A stretch of DNA of 64,000 nucleotides. It comes from Pleurostoma richardsiae. Lineage: Eukaryota > Ascomycota > Sordariomycetes > Calosphaeriales > Pleurostomataceae. The position numbers and the translations under genes were made by a program. Of this stretch, positions 1 to 11,884 are shown one piece after another. The notes under the pieces were generated by a model. The model did not search any database. It had not been told where the DNA came from and was given only the letters and a program-made list of their open reading frames with translations. Positions within the stretch are counted from its first letter, which is position 1; the number at the start of each line of letters is the position of its first letter. The stretch spans positions 1,674,001 to 1,738,000 of the forward strand of contig JANBVO010000001.1 of assembly GCA_030052745.1 (NCBI GenBank), read 5' to 3'.

Positions 1-1893
1 ATGCAGGTCGTGCACAATCGACGATGCACTATCGGCTCTGACAGCTGGTTGTGCATTTCTAATGTTGCATGTCGCGGTTGGGTCCAGACTCTCTCGAGGA
101 CTGTTATCTCTGAAAGGCTAGTACGTACGTACCAACGTACGTACAACCTTCCATTTTGATCTCTTCCCTCTTCAGAACGGTGACTTGCGTTAGATCAGGT
201 ACTCCGTCAGTTCAGGTTTCACTCTTATGTCGACTGAGGGAGCGCCAGACTGCGCGCGCAGCAAAAAAATCATGCCAAAATGAGAAATCGAGCAAAGTAC
301 GGATACATGCCCAGGCCACCTTGACTTCAACCCTTCATCCCAGCCGGGTACCCGTGCGTTCCTCCCCTCCCCCTCCGGATTCCTCGCCAGCTCGCGATGG
401 TAAAGATACTTAACTGTGGGGTAAACCGGGCGGTCTCACTCTAAACGGGTCCTGCATGGCTGGCACGCTTCTGTCCCGCTTTTGGTCCTTGGAACTGGGA
501 CTGAAGATCGGCCTCTATTGGACCCCTTTTGGGGATGGCGCCATGGTCGCCAATCGTGGCCCGGCCCCCGGATCTTCCAGTTCTTCTGACACCGCTGAGG
601 CACGAGAGATGAAGGAGAACGATCAGGTCACACGGAGGCTCTGTCTCGCTTTCGGGTCCGACTCCCCCAGGGCCGAGCGAGGAACAGCCAAACAGGAAGC
701 GGCACTGTCATCCAACCGCCTTCATCATTCTTCATTCATCATCGTCAACTGATCGAAAGACAGAAAAGGACGCGCCCGCTATCTTCCAGTCTCCCTCGCA
801 TTCCGTCCTCAGCGGCCCTATCTCCCCACACTTTCCCGGCTACGCCCGCCACTGACAAGGCAACCCCCTTCACCCCTACTTACCCTTTCCCCTCGCCATA
901 CCGGAGAGCAGGACCGAGGAAGCTCCGGTCGTCGCTCTCCACGGCCGTCCATTTGTCAGGATGCCGTGCAGAGCCGACGGCTCGCTACCTGAATTCCACG
1001 AGTTGGACAACGAACTGAGAAGCACGGGGCAACTGGCCGTCACGAGTTCTCGATATGTAATACGCCTTTGCCCTGCTTCCCCGCAGTGCAAGGGAGTAAT
1101 AGCGCGGGTGCGCTCTCCGCTTCTGGATCTCCTGTTACGTATGACAACGCAAGATTACTACTACCACATCTCCCTCCGTCGACAGAGCCGTCCGCCGCCG
1201 CAACGGCGGTCTCTCGTCCCGTATTCTACTTGTAGCGTAGAGACCGCTCACTCATCATGTTTTCCGGGCTATCCTACAACTGCCCCCTTGGATCCGCGTC
1301 ACGATGCTCTCGCTGAATGGGATACGCCTTCTAGCCCAGGTACTTTTTTGCCGTTGATGGGTTCCTGCCTCTCTCGGCTTCAAATAGTCCGAAAATGGCC
1401 AGATGTCGATAAAACAAAGAATGTGTCAGCACAGCGCCATCGTCCTTGTCATGGTGCATGTGCGCCGTCCCGCGTAAGTAGTTCAGAGGGCGAATTGCTC
1501 CAGGCATCTCTGCCTAGTACGAGGGTACGTCCCGGTCTCTCTGGGACCAAACACCTGGGGCTCTAATAGTACGAGCAGGCTAAGGTAGTCTACCCCGGAC
1601 GGAGAGACGGAGCCGATGTGGCTGCTGACGGTACCTTTCCCAGGAGGCTAGAGCGGCCTATATGGATCACCTGGCCTCGACCATTCCATTTATACGAGGC
1701 CGCGTGCCAGAGTCCGGATTCATATAGCATTCATTACCATGTACAACCTAGCTACCGAGAGAGGAGGAGGGCGAGATAGACAAACGCAAAACCATCATCA
1801 TGGCCAAGGAACATCCCCAGGACGACCTCCCTCAAGAACGAAACCCAACTGCGGCACCTCGACGACTAGAAAATGGAACCGACGGGGAAGAAT
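1..1893. other. Left intergenic region, no gene recognised
   Basis: No reading frame here has a recognisable domain or a convincing spliced structure. The frames present are short, arginine/serine/proline-rich translations of GC-rich DNA. A GTACGTAC-type short repeat lies at about 121-144. The right end is the 3' flank of the phosphate carrier gene. Confidence 0.6.
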
Positions 1894-3191
1894 TTACGAG
1901 CTCACGGCCGTCTCCTTTGGCGGGGGAGCACCTCCAGTCGTCGGCAAGCCCATGAAGATCTTGAAGTAATCCTGCAGAGACGAATGGTCAGCGGGGCAAT
2001 GTTCTTTCGGTGTAAGTTGCAGTCACGACACCAAGAATCACTTACGTAGATCATCCACTGCAGGCCGGTCAGGGTACCGATCATGACGATACGGACGGGC
2101 AGACCGTTCCAGAGACCCTTGAAGCCGATGTCCTTGTATATTCTCGACATGACAGCGCCGAAGGCCTCACCAGGCTCACGGTAGGCGTTCAGCTTGCTGA
2201 CCATGACGTCGGCGGGATGGGACACGATGGCGCATAGAATACCGGCCAGATAACCACCAGTGAAGGAGACGCCGGTCTGGGCTACCTTGCTGTAGTCGCT
2301 CTTCTGGCCGGGCAGGCGGGCGTAGATCATCTCGACAATGGTCTCAAACGAGGCGAACTTCATCATGGTGTAGGGGATCTGGCGGCCCCAAAGCGGGTAG
2401 AGGCCCTTGTAGAGACCGGCCCAGCCCTCCTTGGCCGTGACCTTGCTGATACCGTCGACGGTTCCCTTGTACACAGGGGGGCTGCTGGCCTGCATCTGGA
2501 CCTTAACGGCCTCGAAGGGGCAGAGAGCAATGTCGGCGAGGAACTCAGCAGAGGCAGAGGCAGCAAGGTAGAGACCTGTCTTGTACTTGTACGCCGCCTC
2601 GGGTCCCGCGAGGTCTGCGTAGGTCTTCTTGAAGTACTCATACCATCCGTACTTGAAGGCACCCTGAGCGGAGTAGCCGAAGAAGGTAGGGCTCCAGCCG
2701 GTGAAGATACCGCGGATGCCCTCGGCCGAGTAGATCATCTTCCAACCCTGAACGTTGCTCTTGTAGAGCGACGAGTTGACCTGTCTGCGGACCTTGACGA
2801 GATCGAGAGGCGTGACGGCGGTATGGGTCAGGCCCTATTGCATGTCAGTGAGCTACCTGATTAAAGCCATATGTGATGGAGTGTAGGGACGTACGCAGGC
2901 CATCAAGCCACCAAAGGTACAGGCAGCATAGTATTTTCCAGAATAGAGCTCGATATGGCCGGCCTTGGCCTGGGCGGCGGCGCTGGCCTTGTTGAACTCT
3001 TTAGTGGCCTCCTCACCAAGCTTGCCGGCCTTATTCTTGGCGTCATCGACGACGGAGTAAGCTCCATAGAGGTCGGGCCGTGCCTGAAACGGCGTAGCCC
3101 GGTTCTTCAAGTCATTGTGAGCTTGAGTGAAGCCGGTGGGGCTCGCGAAGGTCTTCTGAAGAGACTCCGATCTGGGATAGAGGTACGACAT
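1894..3191 (-). CDS. Mitochondrial phosphate carrier (Mir1/Pic2 type)
   Basis: Inner-membrane solute carrier that imports inorganic phosphate into the matrix for ATP synthesis. Exons on the minus strand are 3191-2895, 2834-2046 and 1971-1894, joined in phase 0 to give 387 aa. The three mitochondrial carrier repeats are visible through their P-x-[DE]-x-x-[KR] signatures: PLDLVKVR in repeat 1, PFEAVKV in repeat 2 and HPADVMVSK in repeat 3. The N-terminal 80 residues, with SPTGFTQAHNDLK and ATPFQARPDLYGAYS, are the extension usual for filamentous-fungal phosphate carriers. The last exon codes DYFKIFMGLPTTGG. The ATG at 3191 was chosen because a CAG acceptor lies just upstream, so sequence further 5' is leader. 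The next gene is divergent, across about 1 kb. Mir1 and Pic2 paralogues cannot be separated with certainty by eye. Confidence 0.95.
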
Positions 3192-3212
3192 GGTGTCGAG
3201 CTTAGTCGGCAA

Positions 3213-3462
3213 CTGCAAGTCCGAGTAGGTCGTTAGTAGGTTACTCCGTCATCTTCATCGGGTCATCGGCGAGGCCATCTCCATGAAGGCTGGAAATGGT
3301 CGAACAATGCCATCCATATGCGAGCATTGGCAGTCGAGATCAAGTAGTGTAGGTGTGACGTCGGCAACAGCTCGGGTATCGCATGCCGGGACGTGCGGAA
3401 ATGCAAAGACGAGGGACAACTGCGTGCGCGCGCGGAGAGAGGGTGGACTGAGCATCACTTAC
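3213..3462 (-). other. Probable 5' UTR intron of the phosphate carrier gene
   Basis: On the minus strand a GTAAGT donor begins at 3462. A CTAAC branch-like site and a TTGCAG acceptor end at 3213, 21 bases upstream of the ATG. Inferred from splice signals only. Confidence 0.5.
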
Positions 3463-4232
3463 CCTTAGACAACTAATAGTGTGCAAGCCTGGGTCAACCA
3501 ATTGGCCCACAAAGCACGAGTGAGAGGAGATGGTGTTTAAACAGGAGAAGCACAAAACGATGAAATTATTCGAAGGACGGTCGTTGGAAGGAGGAGGAGC
3601 TTGGATTGGAATGGGCCGGAGATAAGCCCTGCCACAGCCCGGCTGCTCGTCCAACAGCGAGGAGGATGCACTGGATGCTTGTCACTCCAGTTGTATCACT
3701 GCCGGGCGGCCGGTCATTGGCTCGGTGAGACGTGATAACAGCGCTTTAACCCAGTAATGACGTCGGCGGGGCCACTTATCTCGCTCACACCTCGATTAAC
3801 CTCTTATCAGTGTGAGTGATAAAGTGTTACCTCTCCTGCTAAGTTACCTGCAGCCTGTAGGTAGCCTTGTAACATTCTGATTTAGGTAGGTACTCTGAAT
3901 TGTATACTTGCAATACATGTATGTATGTCTCATAGAAATAAAATAACCTGCACACCTAGTTTTCACGTTATCCAACAGCCCATTGCCTTGTGCACTTCAC
4001 ACAACCTCACGAATACGGCGGGCAAAGAGGGACATTGAGGTGCCAGCGCCCACTTACCTAACCGCCCGGTGCTGTCAGTCAGTTACGGACGGCCCCACCA
4101 ACATGTCACTGGCCCCACAGAACAGAAACCACATCATCCGAATTTTGAACGAACAACGCCCGAAGACTTACTGAACCGGCTATCGGGAGCGTCTTTCAGA
4201 AGCTTGCAACGTGATATACACAGAGGGGAGAT
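3463..4232. other. Divergent promoter region
   Basis: Non-coding DNA between the phosphate carrier leader and the CBS-domain gene. It contains a TTTAGGTAGGTAC element at about 3881-3892, one of the recurrent short intergenic motifs in this window. No other feature was seen. Confidence 0.5.
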
Positions 4233-4886
4233 ATGGCAGGCATCATGGCACAGCCCTCCAATAGCACGCTTCCTTTGCAGCCGCACGATTCGGCGGCTGT
4301 ACAGCCTTTTGTGTCGAAGTGGGCGTCGCGATATCGCGGGGTAAGCAATCATCCAGAGTCAGAGTCACTGCACCATTCCCAGAAACCTTCCAACCTCACC
4401 CAACAGTGAAGAAAGCAAAGATGAGAGAGAGAGGCAAGGATATTCAACTTACCATACTCCCAGGCAGCAGTAGAGGATCTTAACCCCCCAGCCGCCCTCT
4501 CCCTGACCCCCTCCGACCCCGTCTCCCTCGCCCTGTTGTCCGCCTTCGAGCGCGACTACACGCACCTGACCGTCGTCGACAGTGAGACCCGCGCCCTCCT
4601 GGGATACATCTCAATCCCGCAACTTCAGGCTCAGCTCGACGCAGGCAAGGTGGCACCCGAGGACCCCATCTCGCGCGCCGTGGTGCGCTTCCAGCGCAAG
4701 GGGCGCAAGTACCGCGTCATCACCATGGACACGCCGCTCGAGGAGCTTGAGGCCTTCTTCGCGGGCGCGTACACGGGCGGGCAGAGTCAGGACTTTGCCG
4801 TGGTTACGGACGACCGGAGGAGATTCGTGCTGGGCGTGGCGACGGCCGCCGACCTCGAGGAGTTTGTGAAGCGGCGGCCGGAGTGA
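4233..4886 (+). CDS. Small CBS-domain protein
   Basis: Two exons, 4233-4340 and 4464-4886, joined in phase 0 (GTAAGC donor, CCCAG acceptor), give 176 aa. The protein looks like a conserved fungal CBS protein. The sequence KWASRYRG leads into AAVEDLNPP, then AFERDYTHLTVVD and ALLGYISIPQL, which reads as a first CBS motif. After a PISRAVVRF linker, FAVVTDDRRRFVLGVATAADLEEF is a typical second CBS strand-helix unit. CBS pairs bind adenine nucleotides or act as regulatory modules, but no catalytic domain is attached and the partner is unknown. It is cytosolic by appearance, with no signal peptide or membrane segment. It is convergent with the downstream gene. Confidence 0.85.
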
Positions 4887-5372
4887 GCAAGGCAACGACA
4901 GGCAGGGACGGGCTAGACTTGGTTGCCATCTCTGGATGGCGGTAGGAAGGCTTGACCATTGGGGCCCATGAAAAAAGAAAAGGGAAAACTGGTGTCCCTG
5001 AAATAGACAGATACCCTTGATATGAGTCGACGGCCGCCGAGGGGATCTGGAGGTATATATATATATATATGGCTAGGCGTTCATGGGCAAAGCATTTTAT
5101 GTTTCAGACTGCAGTTCAGCTGCTTAACCGCTTTCAAATGTTATTCCCACTTCAACAGGGGATTTCCTAGCGCTCTACACATGCTAAAGAATTTACTATT
5201 TTCATGACGGATGTATTAAAGTATCGATCTACGTACGCAGCCATGCAAATGCGACTCACTGTAGCTCAGCATGCACAGACGGTGGTGAAGGTGATGCCCC
5301 CAAGACCTAAAAGGACCGTCCCGCCCCATATCCGGGCCTGGCCGGTTCTGACTATACCGCTCCTTTGCCGCC
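4887..5372. other. Convergent 3' flank region with a TA microsatellite
   Basis: The 3' flanks of two converging genes. The only notable item is a (TA)n run at 5054-5070. No coding frame with a known domain was seen. Confidence 0.5.
5054..5070. repeat. TA dinucleotide microsatellite
   Basis: Uninterrupted alternating T/A run of 17 bases in the 3' flank of the CBS-domain gene. Confidence 0.9.
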
Positions 5373-6000
5373 TTACTCCGAGTAGTCATAGACGAGCCTC
5401 ATCTCGACCCTCTCGCTGCCCTTGGCGACGACAATGTTCCGGCAGTACCTCCTGACGCCGTCCACGACCTGGAAGCCCCACACCTGCGTCGCCGTCCAGC
5501 CGTTGCCCACGCTCTCCACGTAGCTGACGACCACCTCCTCGGTGCCCTCCTCCCAGCCCTTCTTGAGGAAGTCGTCCTCGATCTCCGCCAGCTTCGCGAA
5601 CCAGCTGCGGCCGCGCACCGTGCCGAACAGCCAGTCGGAGTGCTCGCGCCAGGCGTTGTCGAGGCAGCGCGCCTCGTGGGTGCTGGACAGGCCGCTGGCG
5701 ACCTGCTCGATGTCGATGTGGGTGGCGGGCTCGGTGGCGGTGGACGGCGGCGCGGGCGGCGCCGTGTACTGCTTGACGTGCAGGGTCACGCTGGCGATGC
5801 CGATGGCCTTGCGGGTCAGCCAGCCGATGCCCTGCAGGGAGAGGGCCGGGTCGGGGCTGGCGGAGAGGGTCTTGTTCTGTTTTCACCGCCGAGCATGTCA
5901 GAAACGAGGCGCAATACGGTGAGGCCGGGTGGGGGAGAAGTCTTACCATGACCCATTTCCCGTTGAGGTCGCGGAGGGTCTTGGATGGTGGGGCAGCCAT
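5373..6000 (-). CDS. Conserved fungal protein of unknown function
   Basis: Exon 1 is 6000-5947 and exon 2 is 5876-5373, phase 0, 185 aa. The N-terminus MAAPPSKTLRDLNGKWVM continues into NKTLSASPDPALSLQGIGW. This resembles a family I recall from many Pezizomycotina, with a conserved DLNGKW opening, a LTRKAIG segment, a WREHSD motif, GWEEGTEE and a C-terminal RLVYDY. The alternation of short hydrophobic strands suggests a small beta-barrel, lipocalin-like ligand binder, but that is inference. No signal peptide or membrane segment is visible. A proline-rich insert (PPAPPST) around residue 55 is lineage-specific looking. Function is not assigned. Confidence 0.85.
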
Positions 6001-7481
6001 GGTGGGATGTTGGCCGTGCGAAGATGGCGTGGAGTTGGGGACAGGCGGTCTAGGAGATGCAGAGGAGCTGCAAGGCGAGGAGGAAAGAATGGGAGAAGCA
6101 ATGTAGAGCTTCAATTAGGTGTCGATGGCACAAAGCAGAGCAGTGGAAAGCTTAAGGACTGTAAATACGTTGTATGGGACACCTCACCGACGGGGGCGGT
6201 CCCAGGTTCTTAAAATCCGCCCCGTCGTCACAAGAAAGCTAGAGCAGTGACACAATCGCCGAGGCACAGCTGCTTTGGCCGACAGGGCACCTCCCTGCCT
6301 GGCCTGACACCGCAGCAAGCAAGGTGCGCCCCGTCCCTCTGAGCGGTCCCCAAAATGGGTGGGATTGCAATTGCTAGCTCCCTAAGCTCCCCCAATATCT
6401 AATATCTCACAGTGGGATTTGTCGATCTGTCTCTTACTGCCAGATAACGAGCGGCAGGGCAGTGTCTTGGATTTCTGAGCTCCTCTTATGGTCGCGACAG
6501 CAGGGGAGGGAACTCGCCATGTCCCCGCCGTCACTATTGCGCTTCTTGTCTCTCGTTCTTCTGGCCTCTATGGTCTCCCGTTCTCCCAAGAGCGCATAAT
6601 TAGACCACCGCCGATCTCCTACCTATTTGCTATGAGGATGCGCGCGAGGGTGTGCGGAACACACCCGACTGAGATGGTTGCCAAGGGTCTCCCCTCCCCG
6701 GACGGAGTCCGATAGCCCATCGCCAACCCCGCGTTGCACCTCTCTCGGCGGGGTCGCGGCTCCGAGGCCCCATGTGAAATGCACATGAACCGGCATCTCG
6801 GAGAGGCCTTGCTGGACAGAAAAGACGCAGGTATTGCGTAGGGATCTGTCTATTTGTCTCATAGGCCCGCCAGCCCTGCAGGAGCTAGGACTGCAAGGCA
6901 CAGCACGGCACCACATATCCATCTGTCTCTGCCTCCCTGCATGCGCTCAGCGCTGTGCACGTAGTGTGCACATACGCTGATAACCCACAATGCAGAGTAG
7001 CAGCCCTTGATGGAAAGGGGAAGGAGGTTTTTGGCTTGGCCGGAGATATGACTGGGTTTGTAAGAGACAGGGGATCCGCGATGCAGCCAATAGTTAGAGC
7101 AAAGGCAGTATATTATCCTGAGGTCAGGTATTGATACATAGCCAGTCCAGACAACTCCCAAACCAGCAGCTCCCAACCCGATCAGATACTATTAGTAGGT
7201 AAGTGTAGAGATGTATGTAAAGGTATCGTTAAGACAAGAACCCAGACAAATCAAACGCTAGCGGCCGTTATCAGTCAGTAGCAGAAGCAGCGTCCCCTTC
7301 CACGCCAGCCTGACGCGCTCCCCTCACAGCTGCAGTCTCGAGTCAGGGGGGGCGGGCCAGCAGAGCTTATACTCCGCGCCACCTCGCCGCCTCATAAACG
7401 TCTCCTATCCCGTCTTTCCCTCAATTACCTTCTTTACCACTTATCCTCCCTCGCTTCCTTCCCGTCAACCCATCACGGCGG
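6001..7481. other. Intergenic region, nothing recognised
   Basis: About 1.5 kb between the unknown fungal protein and the SDR gene. Open frames are short and lack domain-like sequence. No tRNA or mobile element was seen. Confidence 0.5.
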
Positions 7482-8803
7482 TCACGGCCACCACTTCATC
7501 CTCTTGTAGCTCTCAATCACCTCCTCGACCAGCTCCTTGGTAATGGTCGGGCGCTCATACTTGAACCCCACCACCGCCTCGAGCCGCGACCCGTCCATGC
7601 TCAGGTCCGTGTCCTTGAGCAGCTCCTTCTCCATGAAGGGCGTCAGCGGGCCGGGCCGCGTGATGCCCGCCTCGGCGAGCAGGTCGGCCCACGGCCCGAG
7701 CAGCTCGTCGTTGACGTCGTCGACCACGCTGTCCATGTTGAGCCGCGCGAACATGCTGATTACCTGGCCCTGGAACCCCGTCTTGATGTCGAAGATCTGC
7801 CCGATCAGGTCCGCCACCGTGCCCTGCGTCGTCGTCCCCTTGTCCACCACGTTGAAGGTCGGCGTCTTGCCCATGCTGCCCTCGTTCCAGCCGGCCTTGC
7901 CCGCGTCGTACCACGCCGCGATCGCCCAGAGCGCCCGCGACACGTCGTGGATGTGCACCGTGTTGGTCCGCAGGTCCTTGCTCCACAGCCACTTCATCTC
8001 CTCCTTCTGCGCCTGGTACACGCGCGCCATGCACAGCGCCGTGGCTACCCACTGGGAGGCGTACGGTCCGTAGACGTGCGCGAGGCGGGCGATGACAAGG
8101 TTGAGCCTGTTTTGTTGGGTGAACATCCCCTGGTTAGCCACTGCTGACTACTGTGCGATACGAGCACGGGGGACAACATCGCGAAGACTGGAAACCGACT
8201 TACCCCTCGATCTTCGCCAGCTCCTCCTCCGCCTGCAGCTTGAAGGTCGCGATCTTGCTCCATGGCTTCAGCTTGTCGCCCTCCTTGCTCGCCGCCGAGT
8301 CGGACTTGTAGACCATGCCCGTGCTGAGCTCCACGAAGACCTTGACCTTCCGCCTGGCCGCCTCCTTGCCGACGGCCAGGGACAGCGCCAGCGACCGCAG
8401 CTTGTACACCTCATCTTCCTGGGAGTAACGTGTCTCACCGCCGCAGTTGAAGACGTAGTCCCATTCCTTTCCGTCGGCCCGGTCGAATATCCGCGCTAAT
8501 GACTCTGTACAGGGAGGCCAAGGAGAGGCGCTGGTTAGCAAAGTCGCATAGAGGGAGTCACGGAAAAGGGGCGGGGGGTTGGTTGAGGAGGGACAACTCA
8601 CGCTCTCTACTAGCATCTGCCTGCATGAACTTGGATCCTGCGCATGCCTCTTCGAACTCGGGCGCCAGCCAGGCCAGCTGCGGCAGCACCTTGTCGACTA
8701 TGCGGACCTCGGAGGCCAGGTCGTTCTGGTGGATGTAGAGGGCCAGGAACCGCCCGATGTAGCCCAGCCCCCCGATGATGAGGACCGAGGGTTTCTCGGC
8801 CAT
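7482..8803 (-). CDS. Extended short-chain dehydrogenase (NAD-dependent epimerase/dehydratase family), atypical active site
   Basis: Exons 8803-8602, 8504-8204 and 8106-7482 join to 375 aa (split codons E-Q-S and E-G-L are restored). The Rossmann nucleotide-binding motif GxxGxxG is residues 11-17 (GGLGYIG), followed by an acidic RIVDK strand end. The NCGGETRYSQ block and the ELSTGMVY strand end belong to the extended SDR fold, and the C-terminal RLAHVYGPYASQW matches epimerase-like substrate loops. The usual catalytic Tyr-x-x-x-Lys is not evident: the Lys of TFKLQAEEEL (about residue 156) has Ile four residues before it. The nearest tyrosine is in GMVYK (about residue 133). The protein may bind NAD(P) without classical SDR chemistry. 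It is cytosolic and the substrate is unknown. Confidence 0.9.
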
Positions 8804-11800
8804 GGTAGCGATGTGTGTTGGTTTGATAAGGGTCGGCTGCGGTTCGGTGTTGCGGCGCGGGAGGGGTTACCGAGCCCTTGGTGAAGAGGGAGGGGTGAGG
8901 TCGAATCCCCTTGTGGCGAGCAGCTCTCGCGATCTGGTAGATTGGCGTCTTGGTTCGTCAATGTGGCAGATCTAACGGTTTTGCGCCTAGTAGTAGCAAT
9001 TTTATTTGGTAGGCGAAATCGCGAAGCTCGAGAGGCGAAGAGTCGGTGATATTAGAGGAAGAGTTCACTGCGATGCGCTGGACAAGTCAGCGACAGACAC
9101 GGGGCACCACCGCAAGGGGAGCACAAGCCGAGGCGGAAACATGACAGCCCACCAACCTAGAGTCGCAGCTAAATTAGGCTATCCGTCAGGTCAACGGCGA
9201 CCGACGGAGTATCAAGAACAGGTGGTCCGTTCGAAGAGGAGAGGTGAGGTAGAGGAGAGAAGCGAGGGGTTCGAGGAGGAACACACACGACTTGACACAC
9301 AAGAACTAAACCCATAGGCTGCACAGACACACAAGCAAAGAAGAACCAAGCGGCAGCAGCAGCAGCATGTTACCGCAACCCTCTCCACTACTTGCCCCCC
9401 CGTCGGAATAGGGATGGGACGAAAGATGGAGATCAGGAAACGCGCCGGAGGAGGGGGGCAGGCCAAGCGGACAGGCGGCTGTAAGTGGAGCTTTATGCGA
9501 ACGGACCTGCTAGCGAGCCCACCTCTGTTGACCCCCAGCGGCGGCCGGGCCCTTACGGCTGGAGGCCTTAATTAAAGAAGAAAGAGAAAAAGCATGGAGC
9601 CGGTGTGGGAGTTTCTGGAAGGCCCGTCTGTGCCCAACGCCGTTCGGGGTTGGGCGTCTGTGGGCTTTTCGGGCTCTCGGGCGTTGTCTCTCGTCTCTGA
9701 CTCTTCCTCTCTTGGCTGTGAAAAGGGGCACAAAAGCTGAAGAGCCACCTACAACCTAGATAGCACTCCAGATTTGAGCCGGGGACAGCAAGTCCGGGAG
9801 GTGAAGAGGCCTTGCGAGACCGGGGTGCTGTTCCCAATCTCCAAGTCGCACACATGACACTGCTGCATACTGCTGCATACTGCTGCATACGGACAAATCC
9901 TGCGTTGAGGTGCAGAGCCCAGCATGCAAGGCTTATAATTAGCAGCAACTTGACTTGATCTACCGCTGCTTGCGTCTGAGAGCCAGCGCCTAAAGGGGTC
10001 TAAACCCACATCCAACGCCCGTCATGATTATCGCAGGCGACTCTGAGGTCCTCGCTTTGCCTTCTCTCTCACTCGCGCGCGCGTGACTGATGGCGGCGGT
10101 GAGAGAGCACAAGCAGCACCGCAGTGCCGCTATCTGTCTCTGACAGCCCTCTGTGCAACCGCCGCTGTTTTGTTGGGAACATCAGGAGAGCTTGTGGTGC
10201 GACCTGGGGAAGGCTGGCTGGCCCTATATTCTATCCTTTTTTGTCAAGTCAGACATGACAACACGACAGCAGCTGGGGAGGGCGGCCTCCACAACTGCCC
10301 GCTTGACTAATAACTCGCTCGCTGGTGGATGGAGACGCCGCTCCTCTGTGTCACGACATCCAAGACACATGGAGCGGTCTACGTCTACTCCGTACAGAGA
10401 TCCTGCAACCCCCGGGGGGGCGGTAGCTAAGGATAGCTCCAGGTACACAAGATTGTCGCAATTTGAGAGACATCCACCCCACCCACACAGCCCGAGTTAC
10501 AAGTCACAACTGGCGCTCTCCGGCAGAGCCCAAGGTAGCACCTGCTGCAAGGCCTGACCGCATATCGCGCTTGTGTCCTCCTCGCCCCGGATCAGGCGGG
10601 CGTTGCGAGTTCGTGATCGGACGAGGCAAGGAATTGAGCCCCGCCAGAGACACTTTATGAAGCACTCGAGTGTCTGATCAAGAGTGTAAGTGGGGTGGGG
10701 GGTTCCTCTCGGCGGCAGAGCAGAGGAGGGGCAGAAGAGTAGGAGGAGGAGTAAAAGGGAGGGGCCGCTTCCGAGATGGCTCACGATGGCCCGCTCCCGC
10801 TCATTCAGGGGTAAGGGTTCGGTAACTAACGCTGAAGATATCGGGGGTGTTGAACGGGGATGTCCCTGGAAGAGATGAGGGGGCCCTTGCAACCAATTCT
10901 TCGTGTCGTCGTTGCTTTTTCCTCTGCTTCTTCTAGAAAAGGCCCGTTGTCTATGTTTGCTTATTGCTTTCCAAGAGGGTTGCTGCTTCTTGCTGTTCCT
11001 GACCGGTAAAAGATGAGATATCTACAGTAGGAGGAGCGTGTTGGTGTCCTTGGGGTCACACAGCATCAGGCCCTTGCCATTCGGGCCATTTGCCCTCTCC
11101 TCTGCCGTGACATAACAGGAGTCTGCGACGAACCCAACGCGGTGCAGGGAGCCGCAGCCTCCCGTTGAGGTCTGCCGCCGCGACGCAGAGGGCCCGCGAG
11201 GCTGCAGCTCCATCCATATCGACCGATATTAAGACGCTAGATGCCCTGGCTGGCAGTGTCCGCCTGATGAAAGCCATCCGGGGATGCCGGTCTTCGAATT
11301 TGACGATACTCCGCGTATTACTACTCATGTGGGCGCCGGGCGCCTCTGCGTCTTCACGGATTCCCTGCATCGTCATGAATGTCTCATCCCCGACATGGGA
11401 GCCCACTCAATCACCGCAGGTAATCTACACGGTAGGTGTCCATTGCGCTTGGACAGCCGACTCAGTGGCGTAAAAAATGTGCAGAAACAAGTGCCTAGGT
11501 GTTGGGCTATCACACTTCGATGCTGTCTCAGCAGGTCAGCAATCCAGAGACAGACAGGCTCCTGAGAGACTGTTGGCACCAGACCAGCTCCCAGCTTCCG
11601 GGAGCACAAAGGATTCTGGGCTCAGTCCGTGGTGCTCTTGCGGAGCCGTTATTTGCCTTGGGGCTGAAATAGTATTCTGTTGTTTGACAAGTCGCAGATC
11701 AGCTCCACGATACTCACAGTGGCTTGTTGATGGTATGATATCTCTTCTGGACGAGGAGCTTGCGTTGTCGTGTTTTAGGCGGATCACGCAGACATACCTT

Positions 11801-11884
11801 CCACCTGATAGCAAGCCTCTCGATGCGACGAAGACAAGCAAACAGGACCATGGCATATAAGTGCGACCGGTTATGAATGCCGGC
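8804..11884. other. Long gene-poor intergenic region
   Basis: About 3 kb upstream of the SDR gene without a gene I can support. It includes a perfect 10-bp triplicate at 9861-9890. Minus-strand frames between about 10990 and 11410 look mildly coding-like but have no recognised domain and no spliced model I trust. Confidence 0.4.
9861..9890. repeat. Three tandem copies of a 10-bp unit
   Basis: The unit TGCTGCATAC occurs three times head to tail without mismatch. It is a short minisatellite in non-coding DNA. Confidence 0.95.

Noticed and set aside
961-1566. Plus-strand open frame of 201 codons in the left intergenic region
   Set aside because: Composition is Ser/Arg/Pro-rich with no strand-helix pattern, no known motif and no splice context.
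8092-8499. Plus-strand open frame of 135 codons in the SDR gene
   Set aside because: Antisense shadow that crosses an SDR intron and has no domain.
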